From Endoryza sp044226045 (GTDB taxonomy: Bacteria > Bacteroidota > Bacteroidia > Chitinophagales > Chitinophagaceae): 58,627 bases of DNA. The DNA lies in the NCBI GenBank assembly GCA_044226045.1, contig JBGAHR010000029.1, positions 1-58,627 of the forward strand, written 5' to 3'. Position 1 is the first letter of the stretch. Every line of letters starts with the position of its first letter. The notes beneath the pieces are model-generated. The model was not told the DNA's origin and ran no database searches. It was given only the letters and a program-made list of their open reading frames with translations. Positions 53,804 through 58,627 of the stretch are shown one piece after another. A program made the translations under genes and the position numbers.

Positions 53804-53856
53804 GATTGATTTATTTATGTGTTTTTAAAGTGGATGTTCATTGGATGAACACGACA

Positions 53857-53864
53857 CAAACCTA
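53857..53864 (-). promoter_or_regulatory. Candidate -7 element for the Lys-rich protein gene
   Basis: On the minus strand the box reads TAGGTTTG, a full match to TAnnTTTG, about 54 bp before ATG at 53803. No clear TTG is seen at the expected upstream distance. Confidence 0.4.
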
Positions 53865-53933
53865 ATAAAGCTCCAGAGCCCATAAATAAGCCTATCGTCC
53901 AAAAGGCAAAAACTATCGGCGAATGAGCCAAGG

Positions 53934-53975
53934 CGATGGCGGATTTCAAATGGCGGATTACGAATGACGGATGGA
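53934..53975. repeat. Repeat island 7a: degenerate E array
   Basis: GATGGCGGATT, ATGGCGGATTACG and AATGACGGATGG follow one another as degenerate 10-14 bp E-type units. It lies in the 53804-54211 divergent spacer, which otherwise contains the -7 element at 53857, the D array below and nothing else I can support. Confidence 0.7.
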
Positions 53976-54054
53976 GATGCATATTGCCATTAACCCATTT
54001 ATTGAATGAATCGATGTAATGACTGATTGCAGTTAGTATTTGCCTTTCTGTTTT

Positions 54055-54112
54055 TAATTCGTTTAATTCGCATAATTCGCATAATTCGAGTAATTCGCGT
54101 AATTCGCGTATC
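54055..54112. repeat. Repeat island 7b: D array
   Basis: Seven tandem units of AATTCGTTT/AATTCGCAT/AATTCGAGT/AATTCGCGT with an 8-9 bp period. Same module as at 13719-13763 and 15031-15065, and inverted at 4211-4260. It ends about 100 bp before the PQQ-propeller gene start. Confidence 0.88.
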
Positions 54113-54211
54113 ACCTAAATAAGCAGTTTTTGACAACCCACCCTTCCAGGCGCCTGCATAAGTTTGATTTATTGAAACAGCCATATTAAACGAGGAAGGG
54201 GAGGGTATGCC

Positions 54212-55438
54212 ATGAAATCAAACCGGATGTATGCAATTGCCGCAGTATGGATTATTTCTATAATAAATCCGTCCGGCCTTTTCGCTCAACTATCACCGAG
54301 ATGGGCTTTCAAAACCAGCGCCGCCATTGTCGCTTCACCCCAGGTGAAGGACCAGGTTGCCTATTTCGGCAGTACAGACGGCTCCTTTTATGCGATTGAT
54401 ATCAACGGCGGAAATAAGAGATGGGTGGTAAAAACAGGCGGAGAGATCCGCTCCACTGCTTGCCTGGAAAATCAACGGCTGTATTTTGTAAGCGGAGATG
54501 GTTATCTGTGGTGCCTTAACCTCAATGGCGAACTTCAATGGAAGTTCAGGACAGAGGGAGAGAAAAAGTACGAGTTATACAGCTTCTCCGATTATTATCA
54601 ATCTTCCCCGGCTTATTCCGACGGCATCATTTACTTTGGTTCCGGTGATCATCATATTTATGCAGTCAATGCACAGTCTGGTAAACTTGTTTGGAAATAC
54701 AAAACCGGACAGGTAGTTCACACAAGCCCGGCCATCTCCGGCAACCGGCTTTTCATAGGTTCTTTCGATGGCTGGTTTTACTGCCTTGATAAGCGAACCG
54801 GCATGCTTTCCTGGAAATTTAAGTCTGTGGGTCAACGTTATTTCCCCAAAGGAGAGTTCAACGGTTCCGCGGCCGTGTATGGAAATACGGTTTTCGTCGG
54901 GGCACGGGATTTTAACTTATACGCGCTCGACACCGCGGCGCCTTTTTGCAATTGGAACAGAAGTTTTCTGAAAGGCTGGGCGATTACCACACCACTACTT
55001 TGGGCAGGTTCTTTATACGTCGGCACATCAGAAGACCGGGTTTTTCTTTGCCTCGACCCTGCCGACGGACATACCAAATGGTCATTTCCTGCGGGCTTTA
55101 ATGTTTTCGGCTCTCCGGTGATCAATGATTCCACGATCTATTTCGGTACGATGATGGGCAAACTGTATGGATTGCACGCCCGTACTGGTGAAAGCCTTTT
55201 CCAGTTTTCTACAACAGGAAACAAAGCACACTTTGACAAGTACTTCAAAACCGATGGACAATACCGGAATGATATCCGGAACATCCTCACCAAAAACGAA
55301 GATCTTATTCAGCTATATGAAGACATGGGCGCTATCCTTTCTACACCCCGTATAATCGGCAATCAGTTGCTGGTAACCGCTATGGACGGGTATTTATATT
55401 GTATTGAATTAACAACCGGTAAAATCCACCAGCCATGA
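54212..55438 (+). CDS. PQQ-like (BamB-type) beta-propeller protein
   Basis: A 408-aa exported protein (leader about 1-25, ending PSGLFAQ). At least six blades with the pyrrolo-quinoline-quinone repeat pattern are seen (VAYFGSTDGSFYAIDINGG, IIYFGSGDHHIYAVNAQSG, LFIGSFDGWFYCLDKRTG, TIYFGTMMGKLYGLHARTG). Each ends in the W-x-F/Y-type strand (KRWVVKTGG, LVWKYKTGQ). It could be a periplasmic scaffold or a quinoprotein; no dehydrogenase Asp/Glu cluster was identified, so scaffold is likelier. The stop overlaps the next small ORF as ATGA. Confidence 0.85.
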   Translation: MKSNRMYAIAAVWIISIINPSGLFAQLSPRWAFKTSAAIVASPQVKDQVAYFGSTDGSFYAIDINGGNKRWVVKTGGEIRSTACLENQRLYFVSGDGYLWCLNLNGELQWKFRTEGEKKYELYSFSDYYQSSPAYSDGIIYFGSGDHHIYAVNAQSGKLVWKYKTGQVVHTSPAISGNRLFIGSFDGWFYCLDKRTGMLSWKFKSVGQRYFPKGEFNGSAAVYGNTVFVGARDFNLYALDTAAPFCNWNRSFLKGWAITTPLLWAGSLYVGTSEDRVFLCLDPADGHTKWSFPAGFNVFGSPVINDSTIYFGTMMGKLYGLHARTGESLFQFSTTGNKAHFDKYFKTDGQYRNDIRNILTKNEDLIQLYEDMGAILSTPRIIGNQLLVTAMDGYLYCIELTTGKIHQP

Positions 55439-55578
55439 AATACCTGTATCTCTGTTTATGCCTGATTGGCTGCCTGATTTGGTACACCCCACCCGCCAAA
55501 CGGCAAAGCCATCACCACCCTGTAAACCATCACGCATTAGAGCCGCTCCTGCAGAGATCGCAATGGAAATTTTTATGA
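55435..55578 (+). CDS. His-rich 47-aa micro-ORF coupled to the PQQ-propeller gene
   Basis: ATG at 55435 overlaps the propeller stop by 4 bp (ATGA). The product has a hydrophobic leader-like N-terminus (MKYLYLCLCLIGCLIWY), then a short tail with SHHHPVNHHALEP. The LIGC segment resembles a lipobox, so it may be a tiny lipoprotein, or the whole may be a membrane-anchored metal-binding peptide. Five histidines lie within eight residues. The coupling suggests it is translated with the propeller. No similarity is known to me. Confidence 0.5.
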   Translation: MKYLYLCLCLIGCLIWYTPPAKRQSHHHPVNHHALEPLLQRSQWKFL

Positions 55579-55632
55579 GCGGGAATGGAGTTCCGGGGGA
55601 ATAAAGTAATTTAATGAGGAAACATCCAATGC

Positions 55633-56535
55633 ATGCCGGTACAGTTTATCAAAATAAATGAAGGCAACAAGACTTGTATGAACAAGCCTTCCGACACCGA
55701 TGTGGTGTATTATTCGGAGCTGACAGAGTGGTATACACGAAATGCATTTCGGAGTTACAGCCTGAAGTATGTGCTGGAAGGGACCATTTATTATCAGCGA
55801 AAAGGCATGGATATTCCGCTTCGGGCAAATGAGGTGCTGGTATCGGGAAGAGAAAACGAAGTGATTGCGCAGTTCCATTCCGGACAGGCAGTAAAGAGCA
55901 TATGTATCGATGTGTCCGCGCAAACGATTGGAGAAGTATATGCCTGCCTGGTGAACAAGACTGAAGAAGACCTGCTCGATAAAATTATCGTTCAGCAGAG
56001 TGATGAAGCCTGGATACGGCTGGAGACCTGTCCTTCGGATCTGTTTAACGGCACGAAATTATTAAAGCAGTTGCCGTTTCTGGAAGGCTCTTCTCTGGAA
56101 AAGGATTGGATTTATCAATTGGCAGAGCAGGTAGTGCGACACAAATTTGAAGACAGCATCCGGGCAACCCGATTGCCATATGTCAAATCATCTACCCGGA
56201 AAGAAATCTACCGGCGGTTGAAATTGGGCAAGGAGTATATCGACGAATATTTCACCACTATATCAACCATTACACAGGTAGCAAGGCATTGCCTGATGTC
56301 GGAATTTCATTTTATCCGCTCCTTTCAGCAAATATTTGGATTGTCTCCCTATCAATATTTACTCAATCGCCGATTGCAGCATTCCATTCGAATGATGGAG
56401 GCCACTGAAAATGATCTGTATTCCATCGCGCTGCATTGTGGTTTTCCAGATCTCGCTACGTTTAGCAAGGCTTTCAACCGGCGATATGGTTGTCCTCCTT
56501 CAGTGTACCGCAGTCAATCCGGATCAATGAGCTAA
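55633..56535 (+). CDS. AraC-family transcriptional regulator
   Basis: A 300-aa protein. A cupin-like N-terminal domain (about 30-130, YVLEGTIYYQRKGMDIPL) is followed by a C-terminal double HTH (about 200-297): TQVARHCLMSEFHFIRSFQQ in HTH 1 and SIALHCGFPDLATFSKAFNR with RRYGCPPSVYR in HTH 2. It should bind a small ligand and activate or repress nearby genes. The closest neighbours are the VOC protein (convergent, 12-bp overlap) and the upstream propeller pair. Confidence 0.93.
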   Translation: MPVQFIKINEGNKTCMNKPSDTDVVYYSELTEWYTRNAFRSYSLKYVLEGTIYYQRKGMDIPLRANEVLVSGRENEVIAQFHSGQAVKSICIDVSAQTIGEVYACLVNKTEEDLLDKIIVQQSDEAWIRLETCPSDLFNGTKLLKQLPFLEGSSLEKDWIYQLAEQVVRHKFEDSIRATRLPYVKSSTRKEIYRRLKLGKEYIDEYFTTISTITQVARHCLMSEFHFIRSFQQIFGLSPYQYLLNRRLQHSIRMMEATENDLYSIALHCGFPDLATFSKAFNRRYGCPPSVYRSQSGSMS

Positions 56536-56910
56536 CTTTTTCTTGAGTTGGAAGATATTTCCTTCCGGATCTTCCCCATCACAAACTGCATAACCCCATT
56601 GCGGGTAATCCTGAATTTCTCTCATGGAGACATTTTTTTCCACCAGCCGTTCCCTGATCTTGTCCAATGCTTCCTCACACAGGAATACCAGTTTGGTGTT
56701 TTGGTAATAGGAAGGCGGCGCAGAGTTGCCATCCATATATTGGTCACCTATGCGATGGAGTCCAAGATATGCACCGCCGGTATCCAGTAAATGCCAGTCG
56801 TCACCAGATCTTTCGGTGATCGTGCAATCCAGGAGATCCGTATAAAATTCCGATAGGAGCCGAACATTCTTTACAAATAAAATAATGGATTCCAGTTGGG
56901 CAGAAGGCAT
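56524..56910 (-). CDS. VOC-family (glyoxalase/bleomycin-resistance-like) protein
   Basis: ATG at 56910 (128 aa) is preferred over the longer frame to 56955. A single vicinal-oxygen-chelate fold: SIILFVKNVRLLSEFYTDLL, DTGGAYLGLHRIG, then VCDGEDPEGNIFQLKKKL with the C-terminal metal-ligand Glu-type motif. Activity could be glyoxalase-, dioxygenase- or antibiotic-binding-like; sequence alone does not decide. Its 3' end overlaps the AraC gene. Confidence 0.87.
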   Translation of the reverse strand: MPSAQLESIILFVKNVRLLSEFYTDLLDCTITERSGDDWHLLDTGGAYLGLHRIGDQYMDGNSAPPSYYQNTKLVFLCEEALDKIRERLVEKNVSMREIQDYPQWGYAVCDGEDPEGNIFQLKKKLAH

Positions 56911-57153
56911 AGGAAAGGTTTTTTCTTTGAACTGCAATATTAAAGAGACCGGCACTGTTTCATAGCGCGAAAATAAAATTTACAAGAGGGTAGGGGAAAG
57001 TACAATGAAGGCTGAAAAAAAGGCACTGAGTATTCATCCTGGCTGGAAATGAAACCCCGTGCCCTTAAAGCAGAGATGGACCGTAAAATTCATGATTAGA
57101 AGATTATCGGGAACAGGTATAACTACCGGAAAATTTTGGGTGAAAACACGGTA

Positions 57154-57442
57154 GACGCTGGGGGCGCTGAAAACGCTGAAAACGCGGAAGACGCTGAAGG
57201 CGCAGAAGACGCAGAAAGCGCTCACCGAATCTCGCTCCCGCTTGCGCCTTCGCCTTCGCTCTCGCTCCCGCTCCCGCTTGCGCCTTCGCCTCCGCTCTCG
57301 CTCCCGCTCCCGCTTGCGCCTTCGCCTTCGCCTCCGCTCTCGCTCCCGCTCCCGCTTGCGCCTCCGCTCTCGCTCCCGCTCCCGCTTGCGCCTCCGCTCT
57401 CGCTCCCGCTCCCGCTCCCGTTCTCGCTTGCGCTTGCGCTCC
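57154..57442. repeat. Repeat island 8: F array then long higher-order A array
   Basis: 57154-57222 holds F units (GCTGAAAAC, GCGGAAGAC, GCAGAAGAC, GCAGAAAGC). After a short linker, 57231-57442 is an A array of about 35 hexamers arranged in 30-60 bp higher-order units: CGCTCTCGCTCCCGCTCCC, then TTGCGCC, TTCGCC or TCCGCT. The order F then A matches the inverted composite of island 2. The array keeps all three frames open on both strands, which creates Arg-Ser and Pro-Leu ORFs, one of them fused in frame to the real gene downstream. Spacer 56911-57558 otherwise shows nothing. Confidence 0.92.
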
Positions 57443-57558
57443 GTCATCTGGTTGGCTATCAATCAATTAAAAATTTAATCTTTTTCCCGGTACACTATTT
57501 TTTCCCCTTCAACGTTTTTACTACGGTCTCTAATCCGTTTTACCCTAATACCCAACCC

Positions 57559-57966
57559 GTGAAAAAGCTAGAATACGTCTATTTCACTATCTATCACTAT
57601 TATAGCCGGCAGAGCTATTTCCCCGACAGTCTATCAGTTAGGTTGAAGTCTATGTACCTGTTAGCAATGGCAGCAGGCGGATGGCTTTTATTATTGCAGT
57701 TGGCTTTTTTGAGGTTTATCAAGAATGCCTGGTTTATATCGCATCCCGTGGCGATGATGTACAGCCTGACAGTCTACACGGCCGTTACTTTTATTTTCTA
57801 CCGCATATTTATTGTAAAGGAGTATGATCAGAAAATACTCTCAAAATTTGAATCCGCCTGGAATGACAACCCTAACAAAAAGCGCGACCTCTTCCTGGCC
57901 TTGTTCGTGGCATTGGTACCTTATATAATAATGGTGTCCATCAAATATTATTTTCCGAGAAACTAA
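57559..57966 (+). CDS. Small three-helix membrane protein, unknown
   Basis: The start is taken as GTG at 57559 (135 aa, MKKLEYVYFTIYHYYSRQSY when initiated); ATG at 57652 is a shorter option. The reading frame is open much further upstream, but that part is the translated repeat island 8 and not protein-like. Three membrane helices are predicted (about 33-55, 66-88 and 115-132), with a conserved-looking NDNPNKKRDLF loop. I do not recognise the family. Confidence 0.65.
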   Translation: MKKLEYVYFTIYHYYSRQSYFPDSLSVRLKSMYLLAMAAGGWLLLLQLAFLRFIKNAWFISHPVAMMYSLTVYTAVTFIFYRIFIVKEYDQKILSKFESAWNDNPNKKRDLFLALFVALVPYIIMVSIKYYFPRN

Positions 57967-58010
57967 AGTGGAGATTACGGTTTACGGATTGCAATTCGAG
58001 GTTCCCTCAA

Positions 58011-58226
58011 ACGAGAGCGGGAGCGAGAGTGGGAGCGGAAAGGGAAACAGAAACAGAAAGGGAAACAGAAACAGAAAGGGAAACGGAAACAGAAAGGGAG
58101 ACAGAAACAGAAAGGGAAACAGAAAGGGAAACAGAAACAGAAAGGGAAACGGAAACAGAAAGGGAAACAGAAACAGAAAGGGAAACGGAAAGAAAAACAG
58201 AAACCGCAAACTGCAAACTGCAAACC
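58011..58226. repeat. Repeat island 9: A, long B array, C
   Basis: A hexamers run 58011-58038 (GAGCGG/GAGCGA/GAGTGG). B hexamers run 58036-58203, about 28 strict 6-bp units, grouped as GGAAACAGAAACAGAAAG 18-mers with variants. C heptamers run 58201-58226 (CGCAAACTGCAAACTGCAAA). Same order (A-B-C) as 14744-14870. It is the longest B array here, with almost unbroken hexamer periodicity. Confidence 0.92.
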
Positions 58227-58245
58227 TTCAACGATGCATTGTCAC

Positions 58246-58330
58246 ATTGCCCAATTGACCAATCACTGTTGTCCGGGGAAAACTCGGAGAGCGCAATTGG
58301 TCAATGAGCCAATGGGCCAATTTGCCAATG
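58246..58330. repeat. G-type CCAATTG/CCAATGGG repeats
   Basis: CCCAATTGACCAATC (58250-58264), CAATTGGTCAATGAGCC (from 58295), then CAATGGGCCAATTTGCCAATG form tandem 7-8 bp units with CCAAT/ATTGG symmetry. They are interrupted by about 30 bp of unique sequence. They follow directly after island 9, so they may be another module of the same family. Confidence 0.65.
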
Positions 58331-58627
58331 AACAGCAAACCCCTAACTATAAACAGCAAACTGAATTTCAACAATAGCCGGGCTTTATTCAACCGCTGTT
58401 CACCACCGAAGAACCGAAGCTGAGCGATAGACAACGGTAACCGGGCTGTATATCGGCCTTGGGCGCCTTTTTTTGGCGAAACAAAAAAAGTCCCGTCAGA
58501 GACTCGCTGGAATAAAATCTCCCTCCTATTACTTCCGCACTCGACCTCGCTCCCGCTCACCAAGAGGGGGCTCATTTCTCAAAAAGTGGCAAAAAGATGA
58601 TTATTTCAGCTTAATAGGTTGGACTTC
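58331..58627. other. Unassigned spacer with hairpin-rich sequence
   Basis: I see no gene here. The sequence has CGCC-T7-GGCG (58464-58478), and T7 (58468-58474) can also pair with A7 (58483-58489). The half-sites AGTC and GACT flank CCCGTCAGA. A short A-type run (CGCTCCCGCTC, 58550-58560) lies near the end. A minus-strand ORF over 58228-58575 includes the G repeats and looks spurious. It may be another interspersed element, but I cannot confirm it. Confidence 0.4.

Noticed and set aside
57034..57466. Minus-strand Arg/Glu-rich and Ala/Gly-rich ORFs over island 8
   Set aside because: Hexamer arrays have no stop in any frame, so both strands are open. The sequences have no protein-like composition.
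57975..58258. Phe/Pro-, Ser/Val- and Asn/Arg-rich ORFs on both strands over island 9
   Set aside because: All are translations of the 6-bp B array in different frames.
58228..58575. Minus-strand 115-aa ORF at the right end
   Set aside because: Its end runs through CCAAT repeats, there is no recognisable domain, and the opposite strand is equally unstructured; not called as a gene.

Overview
The window reads as a chromosomal segment of a Bacteroidota bacterium, most likely in or near Chitinophagaceae. The evidence is protein content: a TonB-dependent receptor, LytS-type kinases with a LytTR regulator, a reg_prop two-component sensor, GIN-domain and DUF1080 proteins, a Gfo/Idh enzyme with a twin-arginine leader, a vanadium haloperoxidase coupled to a VCBS protein, and promoter elements close to TAnnTTTG. 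The taxonomic placement is inference. I see no tRNA, rRNA, CRISPR array, transposase, prophage or replication origin.

Layout. 1-5780: the 3' end of a VCBS protein coupled to a PAP2/haloperoxidase, then a convergent operon of circularly permuted ATP-grasp, alpha-E protein and transglutaminase. 5869-12098 (minus): a LytTR response regulator, two tandem LytS-like kinases and a large reg_prop sensor; two of the three kinases have degraded ATP-binding regions. 12.1-15.1 kb: two small genes embedded in repeat islands. 15.1-28.5 kb: hemerythrin-like protein, GIN protein, cytochrome c, a GT1 glycosyltransferase, DinB with a Crp-family regulator, a TPR/barrel/OmpA envelope group, and a TetR-small protein-MFS operon. 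28.7-31.4 kb: a DUF1080 plus Gfo/Idh pair, probably for 3-keto-sugar metabolism. 31.6-42.2 kb: a plus-strand phosphorelay of three free-standing receivers, a decayed PAS kinase, a PAS kinase, a REC-kinase, a CHASE3-HAMP-GAF hybrid kinase with three receivers, CheR and CheB. 43-45.2 kb: sigma-54 and a REC-Fis regulator without an AAA+ domain. 45.2-51 kb: a MocR regulator divergent from an amino-acid operon (ApbA/PanE-like reductase, Asp/Glu racemase, GNAT, DinB, permease). 51.2-58 kb: TonB receptor, a Lys-rich repeat protein, a PQQ-type propeller with a His-rich micro-ORF, AraC, a VOC protein and a small membrane protein.

The most unusual feature is between the genes. At least nine spacers hold islands built from a small set of short tandem-repeat modules: A, GGAGCG-type hexamers; B, GGAAAC/AGAAAC hexamers; C, CGCAAAC/TGCAAAC heptamers; D, AATTCGCCT/AATTCGTAT units; E, GAATGACGGAT-type heptamers; F, GCAGAAGAC/GCTGAAAAC units; G, CCAATTG-type units. 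Several islands keep the same module order and share non-repetitive linkers. Two near-full copies flank the lipoprotein gene at 13867-14637, and a partial inverted copy lies at 12135-12417. The islands produce many spurious Arg-Ser-type ORFs. They look like a composite, modular intergenic element family and are my main candidate for something undescribed.
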